DNA from: Colwellia sp. PAMC 20917
Lineage (GTDB): Bacteria > Pseudomonadota > Gammaproteobacteria > Enterobacterales > Alteromonadaceae
Length of the DNA: 64,000 nt
Assembly (NCBI RefSeq): GCF_001767295.1
Contig: NZ_CP014944.1
Span: 3,286,001-3,350,000 of the forward strand
Direction: 5' to 3'
Positions within the stretch are counted from its first letter, which is position 1; each line of letters opens with the position of its first letter. Shown piece by piece: positions 18,309 through 27,520 of the stretch. Made by a program: the position numbers and the translations under genes. The notes below the pieces were generated by a model. That model saw only the letters and a program-made list of their open reading frames with translations. It searched no databases and was not told the origin of the DNA.

Positions 18309-18433
18309 GAAAAACCTTATTATTTGAAGGAAAAAGTAACTTGTCGATATTTTAGGTTAAAGGGGCTAGGCAAGCAAATGTGTTTGAATCGTTTTAGCGC
18401 TGGTGTTTAAAAAAAAGCGGTTTGTAGATAATA

Positions 18434-18467
18434 AACTGGTTTTAAAAGAGAGCTTTTAAAACCAGTT
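18434..18467 (-). terminator. Strong hairpin after the LRR-kinase gene
   Basis: AACTGGTTTTAAAAG at 18434-18448 and CTTTTAAAACCAGTT at 18453-18467 are exact reverse complements around AGAG. It lies 50 bases past the stop of the kinase gene; there is no long T run beyond TATT. Confidence 0.7.
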
Positions 18468-18516
18468 ATTCGATCTCACCGGTTATACGCCTAATAATAT
18501 GAATTAAAAAACCAGG

Positions 18517-19833
18517 TTAAAGGTGTACTTTTAATTGCTCAACGATAGCGAAAAAGGTGGGTCTTTTAAACGTATCGGCTTGCATACAACGCTCTTTTAT
18601 TATCAACAGCGCTTGGTATTGCGCAGTGTTTTCTAGATGAAGAGACAAAGGCAATAAATCATCTAATAAACAGCCTAAAGCTCTCACTTCTATCGCTTGC
18701 ATTGCTTTTTGTTGTGTTTCAGGCAAAACCTTTAAGTTAGAAGCGGCACCAAAATCACCAAACAGCATATTTGCGTTTTCATCGACCATAGTATTGTGAG
18801 CATAGATGTCACCATGGCTGACTTTATTTTCATGTAAATGACGTAAAGTATCAGCCATGCTAAGGACTATTTTTATTATCTGACTTGTTGTTAATGTGGC
18901 AGATGTAGGGAACGTATCACGAGTACAGCTTGTTAATGAAGGGGGTAAACCTAAGTTATAAAAACGCTGGGGAATTAACTCCATGATTAAAGAAAGTTGC
19001 TCTTTCGACATAATTTTAGCAATGACTTTGATTAAGTTTTTATGTTCACCGGCTTGCAAGCAATTATTTAGTTCATCAATAGGGTAACCATCACTGGTTA
19101 TTTCACCTTTAAAAATCTTTACTGCTATATCGTCATCTGAATCAATGGTGATAGGTTTAGTTAACCATGTTGCTTGATGAATTATCCCTGATGCGCCTTC
19201 ACCTAATTTTTGTTTTAGTTGAAAGTCTTGTGGTGAAATACTTGGTATCTGATCAATGACTGGTTGAACACTACGCGTTAACTTATTACCCGAAAAAGCT
19301 AGCCACGCCAATTTAGGTAGTTGAAAGAGCCAATCGGGAAGTGTGATTAACTGATTAGCCGAAAGACGCATTAATTCTAAATTTTTACAGTTCTTCATAC
19401 TATCGGGCAGTTGCTGTAATAGATTGCCAGCCAATGCTAATTTTTGTAAACGGCTTAGCTTGCCCATTGAATGGGGTAGTGCTGATATTTTATTATCAGT
19501 TAATATCAACCAACGTGTTGCTGTTGGCAGCACGTCTTCATCTACTCGGCTTAATTGATTACCCTTGAAACTGATCATTTCTAGTTGTGGGCAAGCTGCT
19601 AAAACTTCAGGAATACTTTTAAAGTTATTATTAGTTAAAAATAATATCTTTAACTTCTTCAATGAAGAAAACTCACAGGGTAAAGCCGTTAATTTGTTAT
19701 TTGCTAAGTCTAATACTTCAAGAGAGTTTGCTAATGAAAAGATTTTTTGCGGAAATTCAGTTAAATTCTCACTGAGGGTTAAATGCGTTATATCTGAATA
19801 TTTACCTGAATTGAGCTGGGCTAATGTTTGCAA
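18517..19833 (-). CDS. Leucine-rich-repeat protein kinase fusion
   Basis: This 438-residue cytoplasmic protein joins about seven leucine-rich repeats (residues 15-195, units such as LEVLDLANNKLTALP) to a eukaryote-like Ser/Thr kinase domain (about 203-438). Catalytic features are intact: glycine loop GEGASG at 211-216, Lys239 in AVKIF, catalytic loop HGDIYAHN at 340-347 and GDFG at 359-362. An active kinase that recognises a protein through the repeats is the natural reading; the substrate is unknown. There is no signal peptide or membrane segment. The start is a TTG at 19833; no ATG or GTG lies upstream before a stop-poor but start-less stretch. The next gene is divergent and encodes a cytochrome c'-like protein. 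Confidence 0.85.
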   Translation of the reverse strand: MQTLAQLNSGKYSDITHLTLSENLTEFPQKIFSLANSLEVLDLANNKLTALPCEFSSLKKLKILFLTNNNFKSIPEVLAACPQLEMISFKGNQLSRVDEDVLPTATRWLILTDNKISALPHSMGKLSRLQKLALAGNLLQQLPDSMKNCKNLELMRLSANQLITLPDWLFQLPKLAWLAFSGNKLTRSVQPVIDQIPSISPQDFQLKQKLGEGASGIIHQATWLTKPITIDSDDDIAVKIFKGEITSDGYPIDELNNCLQAGEHKNLIKVIAKIMSKEQLSLIMELIPQRFYNLGLPPSLTSCTRDTFPTSATLTTSQIIKIVLSMADTLRHLHENKVSHGDIYAHNTMVDENANMLFGDFGAASNLKVLPETQQKAMQAIEVRALGCLLDDLLPLSLHLENTAQYQALLIIKERCMQADTFKRPTFFAIVEQLKVHL

Positions 19834-20052
19834 GATAAAGCCTAATAGGGCGCTAAAATTTGCCGCTATTTTACCGCGAAACTGAACTAAGCTAAAGTGC
19901 TTTAATATTTTTGGCGTAAATTGGCTGTTCTTATGCGATTATCAATGATTATTTCCTGTTTGGTTATCCTTAAAGCGATTAATGTCATCATAACTTAACC
20001 ACTTTATTAACCTTAGTTTATTCATTTACCTCACTGATAAATAAGAGTCACT

Positions 20053-20508
20053 ATGTATAAAATACAAAAAAAAATCATTATTACCAGTGTTGTGATAGCT
20101 TTTTTCGTTGGTGTTTCAGCGAACGCACAGCATTACCAACAAGATATCGATAAAAATAGTATTGTAACGTTTAAACAGGTTATGCAGGCATTGTTATCTG
20201 ACACCAAGATGATCACACAAGGAATTATTTTAGAAGACTTTAGCCTTGTTGAAAGTGCAGCACAGGGGATTATTAATCACCCAAAACCGGCAATGTCGCA
20301 ACGGAAAAAATTGATGAAAGCCTTAGGATCAAAAGTCGCTATATTTAAAGGTTTTGACAAAGTTGTTCATGGTGGCGCTATCAAAATTAAGCAAGCGGCC
20401 AAAGAAAAAAATATGGTTGTTATTGTCGCTGAATATCAAAAATTAATACTGGCTTGTCAATCTTGCCATAGCACTTTTAAAGCTTCACTGACGATAGCTT
20501 TGCAATAG
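20053..20508 (+). CDS. Periplasmic cytochrome c'-like protein
   Basis: The 151-residue protein has an N-terminal signal peptide (about 1-26, cut after ANA) and a mainly helical body. A single heme-binding CQSCH motif lies near the C terminus (about 136-140), where the cytochrome c' and cytochrome b562-type four-helix bundles carry it. These periplasmic proteins bind heme covalently and are tied to gas binding or electron transfer; the exact role here is unknown. AAGAG precedes the ATG. It is a single gene with its own terminator, divergent from the LRR kinase. Confidence 0.8.
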   Translation: MYKIQKKIIITSVVIAFFVGVSANAQHYQQDIDKNSIVTFKQVMQALLSDTKMITQGIILEDFSLVESAAQGIINHPKPAMSQRKKLMKALGSKVAIFKGFDKVVHGGAIKIKQAAKEKNMVVIVAEYQKLILACQSCHSTFKASLTIALQ

Positions 20509-20582
20509 TGAGTGCTAGCTTTTACCTGAGTAGATATTACTTTTTAATGATATTTATAAGTGAATATATAAATAAGTAATAG

Positions 20583-20617
20583 AAAGCTGACAAGGGTATA
20601 ACCCAAATCAGCTTTTT
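20583..20617 (+). terminator. Rho-independent terminator of the cytochrome gene
   Basis: AAAGCTGA at 20583-20590 pairs with TCAGCTTT at 20608-20615, with an inner GGGT/ACCC stem, followed by TT then ATTT. Confidence 0.82.
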
Positions 20618-20696
20618 ATTTGAAATGAATATTGCAATATAGAAACTGGCAGTCAATAATTCCCTTTCAATTCTATTTTTCAATTAGTCGCTTATT

Positions 20697-22298
20697 TTGT
20701 CTTATTTAGATTTCAATATTGAGAATAGCTTTTCTTCACAGTTACCTGAAGATTTAGAAGAGTCTATTTTTCCGCACCAAGTTCATGCCGCTGCTTTTTC
20801 TTGGGTATCGCCTAAAAGAACGTCAAATCCACAGTTGGTTACGACTAGTCGTGATGTTGCCTCAATATTAGGGTTAAGCGAAGAGCAGCTTAAAAGTGAT
20901 GAATTTTTACAGTTGTTCACGGGGAATGTCGTGCCTGAAGAATTTGCCCCTTATGCGATGTGTTATGGCGGACACCAGTTTGGCCATTGGGCTGGACAAT
21001 TAGGTGATGGCCGCGCCATTAACTTAGCTGAAGTAAACACCCCTTTAGATGGCCATAAAGTTCTCCAGCTAAAAGGTGCAGGACCAACACCGTTTTCACG
21101 AACGGCTGACGGCTTAGCGGTATTACGTTCATCGGTACGAGAGTTCTTATGTTCAGAAGCGATGTTTCATTTAGGTATTCCTACCACCCGAGCACTGAGT
21201 TTATCGTTAACGGGTGACAGTGTCGTTCGGGATATGTTTTATAACGGTAATGCGAAAGCTGAATTAGGCGCTGTTGTCTGTCGAGTGTCATCGTCATTTA
21301 TGCGTTTTGGAAGTATTGAGCTACCGGCTTACCGTAAAGATAAGGCTTTGTTAAAGCAGCTCGTTGATTATTCGATAAAACGAGATTTTCCGCATTTATT
21401 AAATGACCACGAAAATGACTCGGTACAAGGTTACTTAGCTTGGTTTGATGAAATTGCCCAACGCACTTGTCGATTGATGGTGCATTGGATGCGGGTTGGT
21501 TTTGTTCATGGCGTAATGAATACCGACAATATGTCATTAATCGGTGAAACGATTGATTATGGTCCTTATGGTTGGATTGATAATTTTGATTTGTCTTGGA
21601 CACCAAATACAACAGATGCCCAAGGTAAGCGTTACAGCTTCGGCAAACAGGGTGAAATTTCACAATGGAATTTATTTCAATTAGCGAACGCTATCTATCC
21701 ATTGATAGAAGAATCTAAGCCACTAGAAGTGATATTAAATAATTACAGTAAAACGTATCAACAACAGTGGCATGAAATGATGTCGAATAAACTGGGTATT
21801 ACGGCTGAAGATATAAACCATAAAGCGGACACAGCATTGTTTTTAGCACTCGAAACCTTGTTGGGTGATATAGAAACAGACATGACTATTTTCTATCGTT
21901 TACTGGCTGATTTTAGTTATGACAAAAAAGTTAAAGCAAATAACGTCAATCATTTTGCCGATTGTTTCTATCTAGACGAGCAGTTAACGCCTCAGCATCA
22001 AGCACGTTTTTCTTCTTGGCTAGAAAGCTACGCTAATCGAATTGAGCACGACGAAAAAACAGCAGCGCAAAGAAAAGCGGTGATGAATAAGGTGAACCCT
22101 AAATATGTATTGCGTAATTATTTAGCACAACAAGCCATTGAGCTTGCAGAGCAAGGTGATTTTAGTAAATTACATGAATTACAAAAGGTTCTGGAAAAAC
22201 CTTATGATGAACAAGTTGAGTTTCATCATTACAGTGAGAAACGTCCTGAATGGGCGAGAAATAAGGCGGGTTGTTCGATGTTATCGTGCAGCTCTTAA
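20697..22298 (+). CDS. selO: Protein adenylyltransferase SelO (YdiU/UPF0061)
   Basis: SelO is a pseudokinase-fold enzyme that transfers AMP from ATP to protein hydroxyl groups and protects against oxidative stress. The 533-residue protein contains YGGHQFGHWAGQLGDGRA, LQLKGAGPTPFSRTADG, VHGVMNTDNM and DYGPYGW, all signatures of the family. It ends MLSCSS, with the conserved C-terminal cysteine that is selenocysteine in animals. The start is unusual: an in-frame TAG lies at 20685, and before the conserved region the only candidates are TTG at 20697 or ATT at 20694, with no clear ribosome binding site. I use the TTG. Confidence 0.94.
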   Translation: MSYLDFNIENSFSSQLPEDLEESIFPHQVHAAAFSWVSPKRTSNPQLVTTSRDVASILGLSEEQLKSDEFLQLFTGNVVPEEFAPYAMCYGGHQFGHWAGQLGDGRAINLAEVNTPLDGHKVLQLKGAGPTPFSRTADGLAVLRSSVREFLCSEAMFHLGIPTTRALSLSLTGDSVVRDMFYNGNAKAELGAVVCRVSSSFMRFGSIELPAYRKDKALLKQLVDYSIKRDFPHLLNDHENDSVQGYLAWFDEIAQRTCRLMVHWMRVGFVHGVMNTDNMSLIGETIDYGPYGWIDNFDLSWTPNTTDAQGKRYSFGKQGEISQWNLFQLANAIYPLIEESKPLEVILNNYSKTYQQQWHEMMSNKLGITAEDINHKADTALFLALETLLGDIETDMTIFYRLLADFSYDKKVKANNVNHFADCFYLDEQLTPQHQARFSSWLESYANRIEHDEKTAAQRKAVMNKVNPKYVLRNYLAQQAIELAEQGDFSKLHELQKVLEKPYDEQVEFHHYSEKRPEWARNKAGCSMLSCSS

Positions 22299-22327
22299 AG
22301 CGTTGTTGAATAACGCTTAAAACTAAA

Positions 22328-22366
22328 ACCTTACCGACCTGTGTTTTTTACGAGGTCGAGTAAGGT
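22328..22366. terminator. Hairpin between convergent selO and pheA
   Basis: ACCTTAC at 22328-22334 pairs with GTAAGGT at 22360-22366, and inner GACCT/AGGTC extend the stem. No T run follows on either strand, so terminator strength is uncertain. Confidence 0.5.
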
Positions 22367-22426
22367 CAATATTGCTGGCGTAGAGACTTTATCAAAGCCA
22401 TTAACTTAAAAATTAAGCGACAACGG

Positions 22427-23608
22427 CTAAGTGTTTATCGCGCTACTTGGCACACTAGTCGGACTAATATGTTCAATAGGATAACAGCCTAATATTTTAA
22501 TGAAATTAGTAATTGAGGTTATTTCATTAATTGCTTCTTGTAGTACAGCACTCTTCAAATTGGCTTCAACATCAATATAAAACATTTCTTCCCATGGTCG
22601 CCCTTGAATAGGTCTAGATTCAAGTTTACACATGTTAATACCTTTTGCTTTTAAAATAATAAGACAGTCAACTAAGGCACCTGCTTTTTGTCCTGTTGCC
22701 AAAATCAATGCCGTTTTAGCCGGGATTTGTTCAGCGACATCAATAGGTTTACGAGCGACTAAAATAAAGCGACTGTGATTTTCTGCTTGGTTAGCAATCG
22801 ACTTTTCTAAAGCATGAAGCTTGTAGAGATGACCACCTTCTTCACTGCCAATAACGGCGACTGTAGGGTCTTGCAACTCATACGCTTGGGCCATTGCATC
22901 AGCGGTACTGTCACAATATTCGATGCGAATGTTTTTTTGTTTGTCGAGAAAATTACTGCACTGAGTAAAGGGTTGTCCGTGCGCGTAAATCGTTTTTATT
23001 TTGCTGAGTTGGGTATTTACTGCGGTTAATAAGCAGTGCTCAATCGGCTGAGTTATCTCACCAACAATTGACAAGTTAGTGTGTTGCAGAGCGTCATAAA
23101 CTTCGTTAATACTACCTGAACTGGTATTTTCAATGGGCAGCATACCGTAATCTACATGGCCAGATTCGACTTGTTGCATAATTTCTTTGAAACTTTGGCA
23201 ACCGTATTCATTGATTTTTGCTGCACGGCGTGAAAAATATCTATGACTGGCTAAATAGCTATAAGAGCCCTTATTACCTAGAAAAGCGACGCTAACCGTA
23301 GGCACTTGGATATTGGGGTTGGCCAATGTTTGTAAATAGGCTTGTTGATTTAATACTGAATCTTCAATAATTGTTTGATAAACGCTGGTAACATAGTGAG
23401 CGTCTAAACCAAGCACTTTACCTTGGTTAATTAAACGTATTAATAATTCTTGCTCGCGTTGTTGATCGCGAACGGGGCGTATCTGATGCGCTTTACTTTT
23501 TGCAACACTGAGAGTGAGAGAACGGCGTTGAGCAAATAACTCTAATAATTGCTGGTCAAGTTTGGTTATTTTTTCACGAATTTTATTCAGATCTAAATCT
23601 TCACTCAC
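22427..23608 (-). CDS. pheA: Bifunctional chorismate mutase/prephenate dehydratase PheA
   Basis: The P-protein turns chorismate into prephenate and then phenylpyruvate, the first committed steps of phenylalanine synthesis. The 393-residue protein has a chorismate mutase domain (about 5-95, IREKITKLDQQLLELFAQRR), a prephenate dehydratase domain (about 105-290) with the catalytic NTSSGSI motif, and a C-terminal ACT domain with ESRPIQGRPWEE, which mediates phenylalanine feedback inhibition. Length fits the family (386 in E. coli). The 200-base upstream region holds a 10-base stem hairpin (23754-23777), but no convincing Phe-rich leader peptide was found. Confidence 0.95.
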   Translation of the reverse strand: MSEDLDLNKIREKITKLDQQLLELFAQRRSLTLSVAKSKAHQIRPVRDQQREQELLIRLINQGKVLGLDAHYVTSVYQTIIEDSVLNQQAYLQTLANPNIQVPTVSVAFLGNKGSYSYLASHRYFSRRAAKINEYGCQSFKEIMQQVESGHVDYGMLPIENTSSGSINEVYDALQHTNLSIVGEITQPIEHCLLTAVNTQLSKIKTIYAHGQPFTQCSNFLDKQKNIRIEYCDSTADAMAQAYELQDPTVAVIGSEEGGHLYKLHALEKSIANQAENHSRFILVARKPIDVAEQIPAKTALILATGQKAGALVDCLIILKAKGINMCKLESRPIQGRPWEEMFYIDVEANLKSAVLQEAINEITSITNFIKILGCYPIEHISPTSVPSSAINT

Positions 23609-23753
23609 AGTACTTCCACCCTATATATTATTTTCGAAAATGGTTAAAAAGAAAGAATCCTGATGTTTTAGTAAAGGAAAGTCATGAAGGCGACTAAAAC
23701 AAGCTATTAGCTAGGATATATAGCATTACTGTAGCGAGGGCGAAGAAATTGTT

Positions 23754-23777
23754 CAAGCCTTTATTGCTAAAGGCTTG
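23754..23777 (-). other. Hairpin in the region upstream of pheA
   Basis: CAAGCCTTTA at 23754-23763 and TAAAGGCTTG at 23768-23777 are exact reverse complements around TTGC. It lies about 145 bases before the pheA start and just beyond the terminator of the MAPEG gene. It could be a second terminator stem or part of a pheA leader; there is no T run on either strand. Confidence 0.4.
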
Positions 23778-23781
23778 TATT

Positions 23782-23810
23782 AAAAAAATCTATAATAGAA
23801 ATAGATTTTT
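23782..23810 (-). terminator. Rho-independent terminator of the MAPEG gene
   Basis: Read on the minus strand, AAAAATCTAT pairs with ATAGATTTTT around seven bases, and the T run continues (A run at 23782-23788). It touches the stop codon of the gene. Confidence 0.8.
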
Positions 23811-24201
23811 AGCTTTGTGGAAAACATTGCCAAATAATGGCAAAAGAAGACACGGTTGCTACTCCCCAGACAATTGAGCGCAGTAGTCCAATATTGAATA
23901 AATATAATAAGTTGTAAGCCACTCGAGCGACAACGTGGGTAATTGCTAAGAAGGTTACACTGTCGGTTATTGTATTTGTGGTTATTGCGAGTAAAACCGC
24001 AGGGACAAAAATAATCAGTGATTCAAAAGCATTTTGGTGAGCCGCGAGTGCACGTGCTCCAAAGCCAGTTAGTTTTGCTTGTTGCGCACGCGGGTGGTTA
24101 TTGTCATAACCATCGAGTTTACTCATAGCTATTGCGACAGGGGCTTTAGCTAAATAAGGCAATAGAGTGGCTGCAAATAAACACCAGATAAGAATCGTCA
24201 T
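23809..24201 (-). CDS. MAPEG-family integral membrane protein
   Basis: The 130-residue protein has four predicted transmembrane helices and the block HPRAQQAKLTGFGARALAAH (about 35-55) with FES following, the conserved loop of the MAPEG superfamily (membrane-associated proteins in eicosanoid and glutathione metabolism). Bacterial members of this short group are inner-membrane proteins whose substrates are mostly unknown; glutathione binding is possible. It lies 52 bases downstream of the penicillin acylase gene on the same strand and has its own terminator. Confidence 0.85.
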   Translation of the reverse strand: MTILIWCLFAATLLPYLAKAPVAIAMSKLDGYDNNHPRAQQAKLTGFGARALAAHQNAFESLIIFVPAVLLAITTNTITDSVTFLAITHVVARVAYNLLYLFNIGLLRSIVWGVATVSSFAIIWQCFPQS

Positions 24202-24253
24202 ACTTTTCCTCTTTTTATATTGTAGATATTAATTTTAATGTTGAAAATTTAGC

Positions 24254-26665
24254 TTAATAGCTCAGTAATGTCAGTGTATATTTTGTCTTACCCGGTAAGA
24301 AAGGTGAGGGCTTTCCTTGTACCCAATCATCATGACCTAAACCATAATAAGGGCTCCACGGGTGGCCAGACTGGCTGGTTGGCATATGTAATATTCCTGA
24401 GGCCTCATGACCCGGTGAAACCACCATGCGTTGAGAGGCACCAAAAGACTTTCCTTGGACACGAGGCATATAGCTATCGCCAGCAAGAGGTATTGGCAGC
24501 ATATCTAACCAACGACCAATAAAGGGTATAGCGTTACTAAGTGGGTGTTGTATTTTACTGGTGTTTTGTTGCCCCCAAGTCGCTTTAGCCAATGGTTGGT
24601 CTTGGGTCATATCCGTTAAGGTGGTAGAGAGTGCTCGCTCAAAAACTTTTTGCCAGTTATCTTCGGGCAACCATAAAAAGTTGCTTGGTTGTTCATTAAT
24701 CATTTGCCAAAGCGGTGTTTCTACTTGGTGGCGAATGGTGTGAAAAGAGTAGCCATTATCTAAGTGAGTTAAGTTTTCGTTGAGTAGACTAAAAACATCA
24801 TTACGCACATTCAAGCGAAAATTATTAACAAGGCGATAAGCGACTGAGTCTGTGCATGCACATAAATTATCAGTATTAAGGGTTTCTTTCACTGCTTGCC
24901 AACGTGGATGATTGATAATAGCGTCTGGTGTTAGTACGTTATCAATTAAAAATTTCTGCCAGCGTTTTAAAAAAATGGCGCGGTCGTCTAGCGCAATATC
25001 AAGTAAGTTTTGTTCTGAAAAAATCTCTTTTGCAAGTAATCCCTCTCTGATTTGTTGTGCCCTTGCACCAAGTGCATAACCGCCGTTGCCTAATTTTTCT
25101 AACATTTCACCGCCAACCACACGAGCATTTGCGGTCCATAAACGGTTATTTTGTGGATTTTTAATTTTAGGATACAGATCCGCTTTTAAATATCCCTGCC
25201 AATGATTGATACCGTCACCCCAATGTGTAGGTGTTTCGCCAAACGAGGAAGATTTTTTTGGAATAGGCCCCATGATTGTCCAGCCAATATTTCCCGCTTT
25301 ATCTCCGACAACTAGATTTTGTGCCGGAATACCTGCTTGGTTAGCAATGTTAAATGCCTCGTCAACGCTAGTGGCTAATTCGAGTTGAGTTTGGTGCAGA
25401 TTTACGGCTTGTACATCATGTGCAACCCAGCGATAAGCTAATAATTGTTGGCTGTTGTTCACTCCTATAACGGGCCCCCAAATTGTTTCTTTGACTATGA
25501 TTTCCTGTGCGTCTTGACCTTTTACCGCAATAACATGTTTATGCTCAGTAAAGTCTTGATAGCCAGCAGGTGTCAAGTATTGGCTCTTATCTGCATTGGT
25601 ATCTAAAATAATTATATCGCTCCAATCGCCGTAACTATTTGTAAACCCCCATGCAATATTACCGTTACTGCCAGCAATGATATTAGGTGTTCCCGGGAGG
25701 GTCAGTCCAGTTACTTTGATAGCTTTATTATTATCGCTTTGATATTCAAAGGTTGCCCGAAACCAAGTGTTTGGTACGCGTATTCCTAAATGCATATCGT
25801 TAGCAACAATGGCACTTCCTGTTTTACTTATTTTCCCCGATACCGCCCAATTATTTGAACCAGGGAACTCCTCACCTTGATATTTTTGCTCAGATATATC
25901 GGTTACTAAATTTAGCACAGCATTAGCAGCTAAAGCATCTTGCTCAGATGAGGCTGAAGGCCATGCACGTGTTGGCATTTTACTTGATGGATACTGACTA
26001 CCATCAATGGCTGCATCCCAGATGCTGCCTTTAGGATTCAAAAATTTAAAGACATCTTCACCTAAGGTGTTTTTTATATTTCCTAAGGTTCTTTCACGGT
26101 CACCTGCCGCATATTGCAAGTCCATGTACATACTTAATACGGTTAATATGGTGTCTTCTTCTTGCCAAGAAACGGGAGCTTGTTGAAGTAATAAATATTC
26201 AAAAGGAGGTGAGCTTAAATTATTTATGCCCTGATTCACACCACGGGTATAGGCTTTGAGTAAGGCCAAATCTCTTTCAGGAAGTTGTGAAACTATCGCT
26301 CTAGCACGCTCACGAAAGCGATGACGGCGGATCTCTTTATCATGTGGCAAGGCTTTTTCGCCAAATAAGCTGGCGAGTTCGCCTGCTGAATTACGGCGCA
26401 GTAGGTCCATCTGAAAAAAACGTTCTTGGGCATGTATAAACCCTGTGGCGACTGCAACATCGTTACGTTTCTTTGCTTTTATGGTGACAATACCCTGACT
26501 ATCGCGCTCAACAATGGCAGTATCACTCAAGCCAAGTAATGTTCGCTTTCCTTCAAGTACCGGTAACGCGCTATCAATTTGGCTGTAAATCCAAGTACCT
26601 AAACTTGTAACAACTAAAAATAAGATCAGCAAGAAACCAATTAATATATGTTTAAATCTATTCAT
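24254..26665 (-). CDS. Penicillin acylase family N-terminal nucleophile hydrolase
   Basis: The 803-residue protein begins with a signal anchor (about 7-28). It then has the alpha-chain block ATGFIHAQERFFQMDLLRR and the processing site GSNNWAV, where Ser270 becomes the N-terminal nucleophile after autocleavage. The beta chain carries NDMHLG and TLPGTPNIIAGSNG. Family members hydrolyse amide bonds of penicillins or, more often in marine Gram-negatives, acyl-homoserine lactones and other N-acyl compounds. A quorum-quenching or scavenging role is therefore possible but not shown by the sequence. The domain order and residues are complete. Confidence 0.92.
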   Translation of the reverse strand: MNRFKHILIGFLLILFLVVTSLGTWIYSQIDSALPVLEGKRTLLGLSDTAIVERDSQGIVTIKAKKRNDVAVATGFIHAQERFFQMDLLRRNSAGELASLFGEKALPHDKEIRRHRFRERARAIVSQLPERDLALLKAYTRGVNQGINNLSSPPFEYLLLQQAPVSWQEEDTILTVLSMYMDLQYAAGDRERTLGNIKNTLGEDVFKFLNPKGSIWDAAIDGSQYPSSKMPTRAWPSASSEQDALAANAVLNLVTDISEQKYQGEEFPGSNNWAVSGKISKTGSAIVANDMHLGIRVPNTWFRATFEYQSDNNKAIKVTGLTLPGTPNIIAGSNGNIAWGFTNSYGDWSDIIILDTNADKSQYLTPAGYQDFTEHKHVIAVKGQDAQEIIVKETIWGPVIGVNNSQQLLAYRWVAHDVQAVNLHQTQLELATSVDEAFNIANQAGIPAQNLVVGDKAGNIGWTIMGPIPKKSSSFGETPTHWGDGINHWQGYLKADLYPKIKNPQNNRLWTANARVVGGEMLEKLGNGGYALGARAQQIREGLLAKEIFSEQNLLDIALDDRAIFLKRWQKFLIDNVLTPDAIINHPRWQAVKETLNTDNLCACTDSVAYRLVNNFRLNVRNDVFSLLNENLTHLDNGYSFHTIRHQVETPLWQMINEQPSNFLWLPEDNWQKVFERALSTTLTDMTQDQPLAKATWGQQNTSKIQHPLSNAIPFIGRWLDMLPIPLAGDSYMPRVQGKSFGASQRMVVSPGHEASGILHMPTSQSGHPWSPYYGLGHDDWVQGKPSPFLPGKTKYTLTLLSY

Positions 26666-26847
26666 AATGTGGTGTGTTTAGGGTATGTAGACGTGCTAGA
26701 TTACCTTATTATTTATAAAGTTAACATTTAATGATAGAAGATTATTATCGGTTTATGTACAAAGAAAAGCCGAGCTACTTTTTTATTGCTATTTTTCCCG
26801 ATAGAATAGCAACAATTACTATTGATAAACCTAATTAAGGAGTTTGT

Positions 26848-27399
26848 ATGGCATCTTTACAAGATCAGCTATTAAAAGCAGGCTTAACGACTAAGCAAAA
26901 AGCGCGACAAGCAAATACAAGCCAGCGTAAATCAAATAAACAAAAACGCAGTGGCGTAGCAAAAGACGAAAGTTTACAAGAACAAGTAAAACAAGACTTA
27001 GCTAAAGCTCAAAAAGAAAAATTGGCAAAAGACACCGCGCTCAATGAAGAAAGAAAGCAACAACTCGCCAACAAAGAAAAAATGCTACGTATCCAACAAA
27101 TACTCGAACACCATCAAATAAAAAATGTTAGTGGTGAAACAGAATATAATTACACCTTTAACAGTAAAATTAAAAAGTTATTTGTTAACGCGGTTACCCA
27201 TAGAGCTTTAGTTAATGGACGATTAGCGGTTTGTGGGTTAACCGAACAGAGTTATTTAGTGACAGCTGAAACCGCAGCAAAAGTAGCGACTTTAGATGCT
27301 AGTGTTATTTTAGTGCAAAATGATAAAGTGGAAAGTGATTTAGTTGAAGCTGACGATCCTTATGCCGATTATCAAATTCCTGACGATATGATGTGGTAG
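26848..27399 (+). CDS. DUF2058 family protein (YaiL-like)
   Basis: The 183-residue protein starts MASLQDQLLKAGLTTKQKAR, the hallmark of the DUF2058/YaiL family. A highly charged Lys/Gln-rich coiled segment (about 15-90) is followed by a compact C-terminal domain with YNYTFNSKIKKLFV and an acidic ending. The family has been described as nucleoprotein or polynucleotide-associated, but its function is unknown. A strong ribosome binding site (AAGGAG) lies eight bases before the ATG. It is a single gene on the plus strand. Confidence 0.9.
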   Translation: MASLQDQLLKAGLTTKQKARQANTSQRKSNKQKRSGVAKDESLQEQVKQDLAKAQKEKLAKDTALNEERKQQLANKEKMLRIQQILEHHQIKNVSGETEYNYTFNSKIKKLFVNAVTHRALVNGRLAVCGLTEQSYLVTAETAAKVATLDASVILVQNDKVESDLVEADDPYADYQIPDDMMW

Positions 27400-27406
27400 A
27401 TAGCCA

Positions 27407-27460
27407 TTTGCGCGAAATGAAAGCAGTGTTAACTAAGTAGATATGTTAAACTCGCGCAAA
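27407..27460. repeat. GC-rich 9-base inverted repeat after the DUF2058 gene
   Basis: TTTGCGCGA at 27407-27415 and TCGCGCAAA at 27452-27460 are exact reverse complements 36 bases apart in otherwise AT-rich DNA. It could form the base of a long hairpin at the end of the DUF2058 mRNA or mark an operator. Function unknown. Confidence 0.5.
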
Positions 27461-27520
27461 ATTAGGGTGGCTGTTTTTAGACAGTCTAGTGTTTTTTTTT
27501 AAATAAAGAGAAGTTGATTT

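Noticed and set aside
23609-23753. Phe-rich leader peptide for pheA attenuation
   Set aside because: Minus-strand frames such as LNNFFALATVMLYILANSLF and MTFLY contain Phe codons, but there is no clear start with a ribosome binding site and no attenuator with a T run before pheA.
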